From Candidatus Nitrosocaldus sp. (GTDB lineage: Archaea; Thermoproteota; Nitrososphaeria; Nitrososphaerales; Nitrosocaldaceae): a stretch of DNA of 64,000 nucleotides. Both the position numbers and the translations under genes were made by a program. The DNA lies in contig JANWZS010000009.1 in NCBI GenBank assembly GCA_025054855.1, forward strand, positions 1 to 64,000, given 5' to 3'. The notes beneath the pieces are model-generated. The model was not told the DNA's origin and did not search any database. It saw nothing but the letters and a program-made list of their open reading frames with translations. Each line of letters opens with the position of its first letter. Position 1 is the first letter of the stretch. This document shows, piece after piece, positions 8,352 through 16,124 of the stretch.

Positions 8352-9752
8352 ATGCTCACGGTAGAGGATATGCTTGATGCATGCAGGAGAGCAGTAGGCA
8401 AGACACTGACCATGGGCGCTGATGAGGCCGAGGCGTATATGCTGGATAAGGAGATAGTTACTGTTAGGCTTGCAAGGTCAAAGGTGGTAGAGTCCAAGGG
8501 GGTGAGGGATAGGGGCCTTGCCTTGAGGGTAGTGAAGGATAAGAGCGTATCTGGGGCTAGCACATCGGTCATGGATGAGCATGGTTTGGAGAGGCTTGCG
8601 GAGCATGCCATATCATCTGCTGGTATGATGCAGGCCAGTCCATGGAAGGGCTTACCTACACCATCCATACCCAAGGGTGCACTGGAGAAGGGGTACGATC
8701 CTGCACTGGAGGCTATGGGTGTTGAAGATCTGCTCAGCATAGCCTACAGGATGCTGGAGTCCGCAGGGGCGGATATGCTGTCCGTGTCTGGTGCACTGCA
8801 TCTGGTCAAGGAGCATGTGTGCATAGCGAACAGCAATGGTCTAGAGTTGAAGGATAGGGCTACGTACATAGTTGGTAGTGTGAATGCTGATCTGGAGTAT
8901 GATGGTGGATCTGGTGTGTATGAGAAGAGGGTCAGCGGGGTCGGGTTTAGAGCATCCAGGATGCTCAACTCATTTGATGCGGAAGCAGCAGGGAGGGAGG
9001 CTGCAGAGATGGCCCTCAACTCCAAGGGTGCAAGCAAGGCAGAGGAGGGCGAGTACAGCATCATATTCGAGCCCTATGCGCTTGGAGAACTGCTATCGTT
9101 CGTGGTTGCGTACAACTTCAACTCCAAAGCATACCAGGATGGGAGGAGCTGCTTCCATGGGAGGATAGGCGATAGGATAGCAGTGGATGGATTCTCGCTC
9201 GCAGATGAGCCTAGGAGGGATGATGCCCTTGGTAGCAAGGTGTTCGATGATGAGGGTGTTGAGACGTACAACAAGTACGTTGTGGAGCAGGGTGTATTCA
9301 GGGGCATAATATACGATACATTCTACTCATCCAAGGATGGGGTGGGGAGCACAGGCAATGCCCTCAGGGCAGGGTACCCAGTGGGGAGGGGAGTTGCAGC
9401 ACTACCACATCCATCGTTCCACAACATCGTCGTTAGGGAGGGAGATTATGGTAGGGATGAGATGATCAAGGATACGAGGAGAGGGTTCATAGTGAGCAGG
9501 TTATGGTACACATACCCCGTGAACCCAGAGCAGGGCGACTTTTCGTGCACCGCAAGGAGCGGGGTATTCGAGGTCAGAAACGGTGAGATAATAGGGGCAA
9601 GGAGGATGCTCAGGATAATAGATAACTTGAGGAGGTTCATGCTCAACATATCGGCCATAGGCAAGGAAGGTCGGCAGATTCTGCAGTGGCATGCAATACC
9701 ATGCATAACCCCAGGCATAAGGGTTGAGGGGATCAGGGTAGTGCCACTGTAG
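8352..9752 (+). CDS. pmbA: TldE/PmbA-family protein (metalloprotease-related, non-catalytic partner type)
   Basis: 466 residues of the TldD/TldE (PmbA) superfamily. TldD carries a zinc HExxxH motif and cleaves unfolded peptides. TldE lacks it and pairs with TldD. Here the region where HExxxH would lie has no such motif, so this is the TldE/PmbA side. Recognisable family parts are SKVVESKGVRDRGLALRVV, NSNGLELKD, and a C-terminal domain with GSTGNALRAGYPVGRGVA. FSCTARSGVFEVRNGEI forms the conserved beta core. Start ATG 8352 was chosen because the open frame upstream runs through the tRNA-His gene. No tldD gene is seen in this window. The C-terminal residues 450-466 are less family-like. Confidence 0.88.
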   Translation: MLTVEDMLDACRRAVGKTLTMGADEAEAYMLDKEIVTVRLARSKVVESKGVRDRGLALRVVKDKSVSGASTSVMDEHGLERLAEHAISSAGMMQASPWKGLPTPSIPKGALEKGYDPALEAMGVEDLLSIAYRMLESAGADMLSVSGALHLVKEHVCIANSNGLELKDRATYIVGSVNADLEYDGGSGVYEKRVSGVGFRASRMLNSFDAEAAGREAAEMALNSKGASKAEEGEYSIIFEPYALGELLSFVVAYNFNSKAYQDGRSCFHGRIGDRIAVDGFSLADEPRRDDALGSKVFDDEGVETYNKYVVEQGVFRGIIYDTFYSSKDGVGSTGNALRAGYPVGRGVAALPHPSFHNIVVREGDYGRDEMIKDTRRGFIVSRLWYTYPVNPEQGDFSCTARSGVFEVRNGEIIGARRMLRIIDNLRRFMLNISAIGKEGRQILQWHAIPCITPGIRVEGIRVVPL

Positions 9753-9890
9753 ATGCAGATGGAGTACAGAGAATAATATTGGACCGTTTGACGGTCGTCT
9801 TGCTGGATGGTTGGTCAGCAGAGCATGGTTATCGATACATCTCCCATAAATACTTACACATCATCCTCTATTCGTTACTCCCGGTGATGG

Positions 9891-10112
9891 CTAACCAACC
9901 CATTTAGTTGGTGCACCCATACCCTGCTGCCCAGATAGCCACCTCGAGAGCACTAGCACCACGGTCATGCCCATCATACCCCTGCCCTGCATAATCATCA
10001 TCATACCTGCTGGCATGTACCAGTACCAGATGAGGTAAGGTAGAGGAGCACCAGCAAGTATCAACGCCCCAGCGATAGGAGAGTGCCATGTGTACATCGT
10101 AACCCGTCCCAT
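9891..10112 (-). CDS. Possible small membrane protein, Met/Trp rich
   Basis: About 73 residues from ATG 10112 (or 82 from TTG 10139), unrecognised. The sequence alternates hydrophobic segments, SPIAGALILAGAPLPYLIW and GMMGMTVVLVLSRW. These are separated by a Met-rich hinge (PAGMMMIMQGRGMMG), which suggests two membrane helices. An overlapping frame on the same strand (9904-10182) has a better ribosome-binding site but reads like a non-coding shadow. The stretch 9753-10189 otherwise holds no gene. It is called mainly on hydrophobic pattern, so confidence is low. Confidence 0.35.
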   Translation of the reverse strand: MGRVTMYTWHSPIAGALILAGAPLPYLIWYWYMPAGMMMIMQGRGMMGMTVVLVLSRWLSGQQGMGAPTKWVG

Positions 10113-10189
10113 TCTTTCTTTGCGTATATGCCATAGCAATTATCATACCTCCCGCCTTTAGATTCTTACATGCAGAATACACCTGCTGA

Positions 10190-10804
10190 TCACTCGCTCA
10201 CCTGCTCATCAATGGAGACCCTCTTCAACTCGACGAAGCGCATCCTCTCAACCTTGTAGTATATAACCTCCCCCCTACGCTCTATGACAGCTACTATGGG
10301 CTCCTTGCCCATGTTGCCTATCTGCTCAACCATCCTACTCAGGGCATCTATCTTGACCTCCCTCCCCTCGTTCAGTCCGAATACAACGTACCTTGCTGGC
10401 TTCACGTTATAGTCCCCCCTCTCATAGACCCTAAAGTCGTTACCGAACCCGAAGCCCTCCCTCGCAACGTATCCCCTGCTCCTCAGATCCCTGTATATTA
10501 TGAACTTGGTCAATATGCTAGGGTCGTGCTTCAGTGCCTCCCCAACCAGTTCATCAAATTCCAGATCAGCATCGCTACCATCCTTCTTGCTTATACGCAC
10601 CTTCTTTGTGTAGAGGAGGTAGAGCGCCTCGTACATGTACAGGGAGTACCTGCCATCCTGCTGCTCATCCCTATCACCGTATCCCCTCCTCCTCAACTCC
10701 TCTACCGCATCCCTACCATCCACTACAACCCTATCATCCTCAAGCCTCGCCTGTATAACGTTCATATCATCATCCTCCAAGGCCCTCCTCTCCCTCCCCT
10801 GCAT
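10190..10804 (-). CDS. endA: tRNA-splicing endonuclease EndA-like subunit
   Basis: About 204 residues. The C-terminal half is the archaeal EndA fold: FIIYRDLRSRGYVAREGFGF, then DFRVYERG with the tyrosine of the catalytic triad, then ARYVVFGL, and finally GKEPIVAVIERRGEVIYYKVE with a candidate catalytic lysine. In family members the ARYVV position reads HSKYLV, with the catalytic histidine. Here the histidine position appears to be proline. The protein may thus be the structural partner of a heteromeric enzyme, or use a displaced histidine. EndA cuts bulge-helix-bulge introns such as those in the tRNA-His and tRNA-Ala genes of this window. A TATA-like CTTTAAATTATC (10825-10836) fits a leaderless ATG at 10804. 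ATG 10765, with GGAGG ahead of it, is an alternative giving 191 residues. Confidence 0.83.
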   Translation of the reverse strand: MQGRERRALEDDDMNVIQARLEDDRVVVDGRDAVEELRRRGYGDRDEQQDGRYSLYMYEALYLLYTKKVRISKKDGSDADLEFDELVGEALKHDPSILTKFIIYRDLRSRGYVAREGFGFGNDFRVYERGDYNVKPARYVVFGLNEGREVKIDALSRMVEQIGNMGKEPIVAVIERRGEVIYYKVERMRFVELKRVSIDEQVSE

Positions 10805-10824
10805 AGGTTTTAACCTACAGGGTG

Positions 10825-10856
10825 ATAATTTAAAGGTAAACGATAGGATTAAATTC
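10825..10856. promoter_or_regulatory. Back-to-back promoters of endA and rpl10e
   Basis: Two A/T boxes lie between the divergent starts. ATAATTTAAAGG (10825-10836) sits about 25 bases ahead of ATG 10804 on the minus strand. GATTAAATTC (10847-10856) sits about 25 bases ahead of ATG 10878 on the plus strand. Both spacings match archaeal TATA boxes for leaderless transcripts. Confidence 0.5.
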
Positions 10857-10877
10857 ACTCCTGCAGGATGTAAGGCC

Positions 10878-11375
10878 ATGAAGGGCAGGAACTACAGGGC
10901 AGCAGTGGGCATGGCATATGCTAGGAGGGAGTACATCGCAGGGGTACCACAGCCAAAGATAGCGAAGTTCACTGGTGGCACAGCTGGCAACTACAGCCAC
11001 AAGGTAATGCTTGTATCTGATGATGGTAGGGCACAGGTGAGGCATAACGCTCTAGAGGCTGCCAGGGTTGCAGCCAACAAGATACTGCAGAGCATAGGCG
11101 AGGGCTCGTTCTTCAGCCTGCTCAAGGTGTATCCCCATGTAGTGCTCAGGGAGAACAAGATGATCGCTGCTGCAGGTGCAGATAGGCTTCAGGAGGGGAT
11201 GAGGAGGGCCTTCGGCAAACCAGTCGGGCTAGCAGCAAGGGTAGAGAACGGGCAGACCATAATGGAGGTTCACGTGAATGAGCAGCATATCAGCGTTGCA
11301 AAGGAGGCATTGAGGGTAGCATCGAGCAAGTTGCCCATCAAGACGAAGGTAGTGGTCGAGCCATCCAGTGGATAG
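10878..11375 (+). CDS. rpl10e: Ribosomal protein L10e/L16 (uL16)
   Basis: 165-residue large-subunit protein, the archaeal/eukaryotic counterpart of L16, which sits near the tRNA sites at the central protuberance. The N-terminus MKGRNYRAAVGMAYARREYI, followed by VPQPKIAKF, is the family hallmark. Further matches are GGTAGNYSHKVMLVSDD, NALEAARVAANK and VYPHVVLRENK. The length is normal. Start ATG 10878 is set by this conserved N-terminus: the frame stays open for 240 bases upstream, but that part overlaps endA on the other strand and is not family-like. It stands alone, outside the main ribosomal operon, and is divergent to endA. Confidence 0.96.
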   Translation: MKGRNYRAAVGMAYARREYIAGVPQPKIAKFTGGTAGNYSHKVMLVSDDGRAQVRHNALEAARVAANKILQSIGEGSFFSLLKVYPHVVLRENKMIAAAGADRLQEGMRRAFGKPVGLAARVENGQTIMEVHVNEQHISVAKEALRVASSKLPIKTKVVVEPSSG

Positions 11376-11541
11376 ACATGCACACAGTAGTGGTCAACTC
11401 CAGGCGCATTGCAGCATACATAGTGTGAATGGGTCCACAACCTCTACCCATATTGATGCCTTCCCCCTAACTATACATTCAACGCATCTCACCATGCAAG
11501 ACTGCAAGATATATACGTAGTTTGGCAGGGTAGAGAGTGAT

Positions 11542-12864
11542 ATGAAGGTCCGCAAGGCCATAATCATGGGTGCTGCTGGAAGGGACTTTCACAACTTCAA
11601 CATGTTCTTCAGGGAGAACCCAGCGTACAGGGTAGTTGCATTCACAGCAACACAGATCCCATACATAGAGAATAGGGTGTATCCCCCTGAGCTTGCTGGG
11701 CCCATGTACCCCCAGGGTATACCTATACACCCTGAGCATATGCTTGAGGATCTGATAAGAGAGCATAGCGTTGATGATGTATTCTTCTCATACAGCGATG
11801 TATCGCATGAGCATGTCATGCATACGGCATCCAGGGCACTGGCAGTAGGGGCATCGTTCACTCTCCTGGGCCCAAGGGATACCCAACTCACCGCAGGGAA
11901 GCCGGTGATAGCAGTTGTAGCAACCAGGACAGGGTCAGGGAAGAGCACTCTGACCAGGCTAGTTGCTGATGTTGCGAGGGAGAATGGCCTCAGGCCAGTC
12001 ATAGTCAGGCACCCGATGCCATACAGGGGCTTCTACGCTGTGCAGCACTTCAGGAGCATCGATGATCTAGCAATGTATGAACTCACCCTGGAGGAGGAAG
12101 AGGAGTACATAGTGCATCTGGAGCGTGGGTATGAGGTGCTCGCTGGTGTGGATTACGCTAGAGTGCTAGAGGAGGCTGAGAGGCATGGCGATATCATACT
12201 CTGGGATGGAGGGAACAACGATATGCCCTTCTATAGAGCAGATCATACCATAGTGGTCACGGATGCCACCAGGGCAGGGCACGAACTCCTCTACCACCCT
12301 GGAGAAGCGAACCTGAGGTCTGCAGATACCATAGTCATAAACAAGGTGAACCTTGCAGATGGCTCTACGGTTGATGGTGTGATGGACAGGTGTATAGCTG
12401 TCAACCCTGATGCAGCCATCTTCCCTGTTAGGTCAGAGGCGTACGTGGATGAGCCAGAGAGGGTCAGGGGGAGGAGGGTGGTTGTGGTAGAGGATGCCCC
12501 GAGCATAACCCATGGGGAGGTTCATGAGGCTGCAGGCTTGTACATGGCGAGGATGCTCAACTGCACCATAGTAGATCCAAGGGCGTATGCCGTAGGCTCG
12601 ATAAGGGAGGCGTACGCAAGGTATCCATGGATAGGCATGGCTATACCTGCGATGGGTTACAGCAGTGAGCAGATGGCTGAACTGGAGGCTACCCTGAATG
12701 CTGTGGAGTGTGATGTTATAATACTTGCCACACCAGCAGATGTGACAAGGAGGCTAAGGCTGAACAAGCCAGTAGCGAGGGTCAGATTCACCATAGTCGA
12801 TGCAGGTAGACCTGGGCTGAGGGAGCATCTGAGGGATGTGATTATGCGTATACAGAAGCGCTGA
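11542..12864 (+). CDS. COG2403-type P-loop GTPase, related to cyclic 2,3-diphosphoglycerate synthetase
   Basis: 440 residues. The N-terminal 110 residues form a Rossmann-like region starting IIMGAAGRDFHNFN, with YPPELAGPMYPQGIPI, typical of COG2403. Then comes a Walker A loop, ATRTGSGKSTLTRL (127-140), and later a Walker B-like IILWDGGNNDMPF. NKVNLADGST is a guanine-specificity-like NKxN motif. Methanogen relatives are annotated as cyclic 2,3-diphosphoglycerate synthetase, making an osmolyte/thermoprotectant, but COG2403 proteins are widespread and mostly uncharacterised. The substrate is therefore open. It is monocistronic, with its own intergenic region on both sides, and no carbon-metabolism gene lies beside it. 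Confidence 0.8.
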   Translation: MKVRKAIIMGAAGRDFHNFNMFFRENPAYRVVAFTATQIPYIENRVYPPELAGPMYPQGIPIHPEHMLEDLIREHSVDDVFFSYSDVSHEHVMHTASRALAVGASFTLLGPRDTQLTAGKPVIAVVATRTGSGKSTLTRLVADVARENGLRPVIVRHPMPYRGFYAVQHFRSIDDLAMYELTLEEEEEYIVHLERGYEVLAGVDYARVLEEAERHGDIILWDGGNNDMPFYRADHTIVVTDATRAGHELLYHPGEANLRSADTIVINKVNLADGSTVDGVMDRCIAVNPDAAIFPVRSEAYVDEPERVRGRRVVVVEDAPSITHGEVHEAAGLYMARMLNCTIVDPRAYAVGSIREAYARYPWIGMAIPAMGYSSEQMAELEATLNAVECDVIILATPADVTRRLRLNKPVARVRFTIVDAGRPGLREHLRDVIMRIQKR

Positions 12865-12989
12865 TGGCTATACTAGTCTAGGCTATACTAGGCTTGGTTA
12901 GTCATCATCCCATCACTGTACTGTCTACTGTACAGGTCTGCAGATCCTTCTGGGCTATCTATAAATACCTAGCGGTGAATAAGTAGGGT

Positions 12990-13241
12990 GTGAGGAGTAA
13001 GAGCAGCAGGAACCTAGACAAGGCAGCGGCCATACTGAACTACATACTGGCTAACATGGCAGATATGAAGGATAAGATGGATGATGAGGATATGGAGTTG
13101 ATGGTGTACCTTACAGAGAGGATAGCAAAACTCTACAATGTTGATGTCGAAGAGCTGATCAAGGTGCAGACCATACATATACGTGAGGCCAGGATGGTGG
13201 TAAAGATGCTCAGGGAGTTCCTTGTGAGCGTGAAGAAGTGA
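12990..13241 (+). CDS. Small helical protein of unknown function
   Basis: 83 residues from a GTG at 12990. TATAAATACC (12959-12968) sits about 25 bases ahead, the leaderless spacing used throughout this window, which supports both the gene and its start. The protein looks all-alpha and charged. It has a conserved-looking middle (DDEDMELMVYLTERIAKLYNVDVEEL), given here in two overlapping parts as DDEDMELMVYLTERIAKL and YNVDVEEL. It ends in basic EFLVSVKK. It carries no cysteine, no signal and no membrane helix. No family is recognised. Codon use matches the neighbours. Confidence 0.65.
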   Translation: MRSKSSRNLDKAAAILNYILANMADMKDKMDDEDMELMVYLTERIAKLYNVDVEELIKVQTIHIREARMVVKMLREFLVSVKK

Positions 13242-13546
13242 GACCAGATCAGTCAGCATCTTATGTAGGATGATGACTAGACTAGTGTAGTAGTTGGAAT
13301 TTGGCTCTGATGGGTCAGATGGTTCCGACTTCCAACAGTAGCCCTAACCTGTCCATTTCAATATATACACTCTGCATATGGTATCGATCACCCCATCCTA
13401 TGCCCATTGCAAGGATATCCTCACATATGCAAGGGAAGATCTGCTATGGTAGGTGACTGTACGCCTTCTTGTACGTATGTGCATCACATGCCTTGTACCG
13501 CATCCCGTGGGCCTGACATGATCGCTCACATCCTGTGGGTGTTGCA
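13242..13546. other. Intergenic region with a structured hairpin
   Basis: No gene is seen in these 305 bases. At 13293-13336 there is a possible RNA hairpin. GTTGGAA (13293-13299) pairs with TTCCAAC (13330-13336), and an inner TCTGA-TGGG-TCAGA stem-loop lies at 13306-13319. An AATATATACAC box follows at about 13359-13369. The hairpin could be an operator, a small RNA or a terminator of the 12990 gene; the sequence alone does not decide. Confidence 0.35.
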
Positions 13547-13620
13547 TGGGGGCGATGGGATTTGAACCCACGACCTCCAGTGCCCGAGACTGGCGCCATA
13601 CCATGCTAGGCCACGCCCCC
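13547..13620 (-). tRNA. tRNA-Pro (CGG)
   Basis: Read on the minus strand, the acceptor is GGGGGCG paired with CGCCCCC. The D-arm follows, then anticodon stem CCAGT/ACTGG around loop CTCGGGC, giving anticodon CGG. The T-arm is GTGGG-TTCAAAT-CCCAT, and the discriminator is A73. It is 74 bases long with no intron, and CCA is not encoded. It decodes CCG. Confidence 0.95.
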
Positions 13621-13692
13621 AGCACAGTACAGATCTAGCCAACGTAACATAAACCTAAATAATCTTCCCATGAAAGAGTAGCGGAAGGAGGA

Positions 13693-14430
13693 GTGAAGAA
13701 GATAGAGGTAGTCCTAGGAAGGGACTCACTGCACTACGTGGTTGAGCGCCTGGCCCTTATAGATCATATCAAGAGCATACATGTAACATCCTCGGAGCTC
13801 GTCAACCTCCATGCAAAGGAGGAGGACTCTCGCTCCCTGATATCCATAAAGATAGAGTTCGTTATAGAGGATGAGTATGTGGACGAGGTGCTGCAGTTAC
13901 TACTTGGCGATGATAAGATAACATTCGGGAGGATATACGTCCTTGCGGTAGACAGGTTATTCGAGCTGGGCTACAGAGAAGGGTACAGGTTCAGGCTTGC
14001 ACTATCATCCTTAATAAGGGCATCGAGGAGCGATGTATTCAGCACCGTCACTGACTATGAGAACCTTGTAGAGTTATTCCCCTCCTACTTCAAGGGCATA
14101 AGCATCAGGAGCAGCAGTGACAACGTGACAGTCACCGAGGAGGAGGTGATGCTGGATAACCTCTCCATAAAGCAGATAAGCAGGCATATAACGTACCCTC
14201 CAGCAGTACATGAGGTTGAGATACTCTCTGGGTATCTAGAGGGGAGCAGGATAACCGAGACGTACACTGAGGTCAGTGAAGGCACGCAACTGATGGTCGT
14301 TGCAGATATAAGGATAAAGGAGCCACTGGCTAGGGTCTTCGGGTTCCATATAAGGCACAAGGTGGAGCAGCAGATAAGAGGCCTTTTGAAGGAACTGGCT
14401 AGGATAATGGAGAGCAGGTACGAGAACTGA
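13693..14430 (+). CDS. Fusion of a PII-like domain with an SRPBCC/START-like domain
   Basis: 245 residues from GTG 13693, with GGAAGGAGGA just ahead. Residues 1-95 resemble a PII (GlnB-type) ferredoxin-like domain. They show KKIEVVLGRDSLHYVVERLA at the start, then ISIKIEFVIEDEYVDEVLQL, then GRIYVLAVDRLFELG at the end, mirroring the first strand, the post-T-loop helix and the C-terminal strand of PII. The T-loop tract with its conserved tyrosine and nucleotide-binding glycine motif is not evident, so it would be a sensor of altered ligand. Residues 96-245 look like SRPBCC/polyketide-cyclase folds (SSLIRASRSDVFSTVTDYEN, LFPSYFKGI, VVADIRIKEPLA). The assignments rest on my reading of sequence pattern, and the first half could be another ferredoxin-like domain. 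It lies alone after tRNA-Pro. Confidence 0.65.
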   Translation: MKKIEVVLGRDSLHYVVERLALIDHIKSIHVTSSELVNLHAKEEDSRSLISIKIEFVIEDEYVDEVLQLLLGDDKITFGRIYVLAVDRLFELGYREGYRFRLALSSLIRASRSDVFSTVTDYENLVELFPSYFKGISIRSSSDNVTVTEEEVMLDNLSIKQISRHITYPPAVHEVEILSGYLEGSRITETYTEVSEGTQLMVVADIRIKEPLARVFGFHIRHKVEQQIRGLLKELARIMESRYEN

Positions 14431-14558
14431 TGATGGATGTTATCATGGCAATGATTATGGCAGTAAATAAATAAGAAAAAAGAGTCCTGTTACGCCAGTA
14501 TCTGGCACTGGCAGCACACCTATCCTCCTTTCTTCTTCCTCCTTCCTCCCTACCCTAC

Positions 14559-14807
14559 CTACTTTGCCCTATACTTCTCCATCTCCTTGTCTGGTATGGA
14601 GATGTAGATGTAACTACCATCGAAGTTGGTGACCAGTGACTTGGGTATGTTGTACTTGCGCAACCTCCACGTACCCTCTATCAGCACCAACTCCTTATCA
14701 GTCTGCCCAACTATATGCCCTCTCAGATAGCCATCGCTTGTAACCACTGGCTTGTTCAGTATGTTCTTGCTATCCAGGTTTATCATAGGTGCAGACATGG
14801 GTCTCAC
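14559..14807 (-). CDS. Small PRC-barrel-like protein
   Basis: 82 residues, or 78 if the second methionine is used. A beta-rich sequence with KNILNKPVVTSDGYLRGHIV followed by ELVLIEGTWRLRKYNIPKSL and YIYISIPD resembles PRC-barrel domain proteins, which occur in archaea as small stand-alone units and in RNA processing or photosynthetic complexes. The pattern (G.L.G.I.G followed by a strand-rich tail) is suggestive only. A TATA-like AATTAAATTAAAAG box lies upstream (about 14826-14839, read on the minus strand). It is divergent to nothing obvious. It lies between the PII-SRPBCC gene and the flavin reductase gene on the minus strand. Confidence 0.6.
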   Translation of the reverse strand: MRPMSAPMINLDSKNILNKPVVTSDGYLRGHIVGQTDKELVLIEGTWRLRKYNIPKSLVTNFDGSYIYISIPDKEMEKYRAK

Positions 14808-14877
14808 CTTAAGTAATTATACAGGGAATTAAATTAAAAGTTTTACGGATTTTCTTGATACTGAGAATTATACTCTA

Positions 14878-15726
14878 TCAGCCATAGGACTCATACCTTA
14901 CATCGAAAGTCTTGTCTGGTCTCTTGTTCCTCTCCTTCTCCTCTATGAAGCCTAGAGGCTTCAGGTACTGTAGCACTCCATCCACCGTTCCCTGCCATCC
15001 ACACACGTAGAACATGGTATTCTCTGGCGTTATCTTCTCCCCGACCAGAGCCTCAAGCGGTGACCTGCCAGTCAGAGGATCGTTCTTGAGGAACGTCTCC
15101 ACCCTGCCCTTGTGCCCACCCCAGCTCCTGTTAAGGAACTCATCTGGCCTGCTTATACTTGCCCTGTACCTGAACCTCCACGTACCATCTTTACCATCTA
15201 AACTCTCCTCCTCCAGTTGGGTGAGCAGTTCCTTGTAGCCCAACTCAGTCACGTAACTTGCACCATGGAGCACAACTATCTCCCTCTTATCCCTTCTTGC
15301 CTTGAGGTGTAGGGCCATGCTTATGAATGGCGCCAACCCAGTGCCTCCTGCAACCATCACTATCCGCCTCTCCTCCTGCCTCCCATCTGGCCACTTATCC
15401 ACCAGCCCGAACGGACCGGTAGGCTTGAGCCAGAGTATCTCATCGCCCTCCTTCCTCTCGAAGAGTTCGGTTGTGAACCTCCCTGGGACTGGCTTCCTCA
15501 CCCACCTTATGTAGAGTTCAAAGTGCTTCTTCTGCTCTGGAGGCGAGGCTATGGAGTATGCTCTCCGCACTATCTTGCCCCCCTCGCTCTTCACCGGCAA
15601 GCCTAGGGTGACGAACTGCCCTGCCCTGAAGTCTGGTACCTGCCCTTCTACCGGCTTTATCCTGAATATCCCCAGGTCCTCAGTGTATAGCCTTATGAAT
15701 GATATTAAGCCTCTGTTATCTGTCAC
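14878..15726 (-). CDS. Ferredoxin-NADP(+) reductase-like flavoprotein
   Basis: About 282 residues of the FNR superfamily, which moves electrons between NAD(P)H and a carrier such as ferredoxin. The FAD-binding signature RRAYSIASPP lies in the first third. The NAD(P)-binding GGTGLAPFISMAL follows in the second half, then YVCGWQGTVDGVLQYL. The C-terminal tail (RPDKTFDVRYESYG) resembles the tail found in bacterial FNR. A long upstream extension of the frame (to 15879) would run into the tRNA-Ala gene. GTG 15726 is chosen because it has GGAG six bases ahead and a TATA-like TATTTAAAT (about 15758-15768) about 30 bases upstream. It carries no iron-sulfur domain of its own. Confidence 0.87.
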   Translation of the reverse strand: MTDNRGLISFIRLYTEDLGIFRIKPVEGQVPDFRAGQFVTLGLPVKSEGGKIVRRAYSIASPPEQKKHFELYIRWVRKPVPGRFTTELFERKEGDEILWLKPTGPFGLVDKWPDGRQEERRIVMVAGGTGLAPFISMALHLKARRDKREIVVLHGASYVTELGYKELLTQLEEESLDGKDGTWRFRYRASISRPDEFLNRSWGGHKGRVETFLKNDPLTGRSPLEALVGEKITPENTMFYVCGWQGTVDGVLQYLKPLGFIEEKERNKRPDKTFDVRYESYG

Positions 15727-15848
15727 CAACTCCTTTCCCCTAAACTTACGATGAAGGTTATTTAAATATATTGAATATAGACCAAAAAGAGAGAAAGGAA
15801 GATTAAGAAGATAATCCAACTCTATCTGGATCGGGCTACCGCACGTAG

Positions 15849-15982
15849 GGGCCGGTTGCTGTAGTGTATATGCATGCATGGATGGATGGCATCATACATT
15901 ACAGCAGGCCACTCGTCTAGTCTGGTAGGATATTCCCGTGGCATGGGAAAGGTCGCGGGTTCGAATCCCGCCCGGTCCACCA
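15849..15982 (+). tRNA. tRNA-Ala (GGC) interrupted by an intron of about 57 nt between positions 7 and 8
   Basis: The 3' part from 15913 has a full D-arm, anticodon stem TTCCC/GGGAA, loop GTGGCAT (anticodon GGC at 15940-15942), T-arm and acceptor strand CCGGTCC with A73 and encoded CCA. The bases just before it do not pair with that acceptor. GGGCCGG at 15849-15855 pairs perfectly, including the G3:U70 identity pair of tRNA-Ala. Between them, TGCTGTA (15857-15863) pairs with TACAGCA (15900-15906) and GGCC (15850-15853) pairs with GGCC (15907-15910). 3-nt bulges GGT and ACT give a strict bulge-helix-bulge, cut after G15855 and C15912. Joining restores T8-C9. Confidence 0.9.
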
Positions 15983-16124
15983 TATAGATTGATCATCTAC
16001 AGCATAATACTGCACAAAAGTCTGTTAGAGCATGGGAGTTATCACATATCCATCCGTCATATATCCGATTCTTATACCAGGATCCCCTGTAATATTTATA
16101 AGATATGGATGGGGATTCATTGGT

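Noticed and set aside
15727-15879. Longer N-terminus of the flavin reductase
   Set aside because: It would run through the promoter box and into the tRNA-Ala gene; GTG 15726 has a ribosome-binding site.
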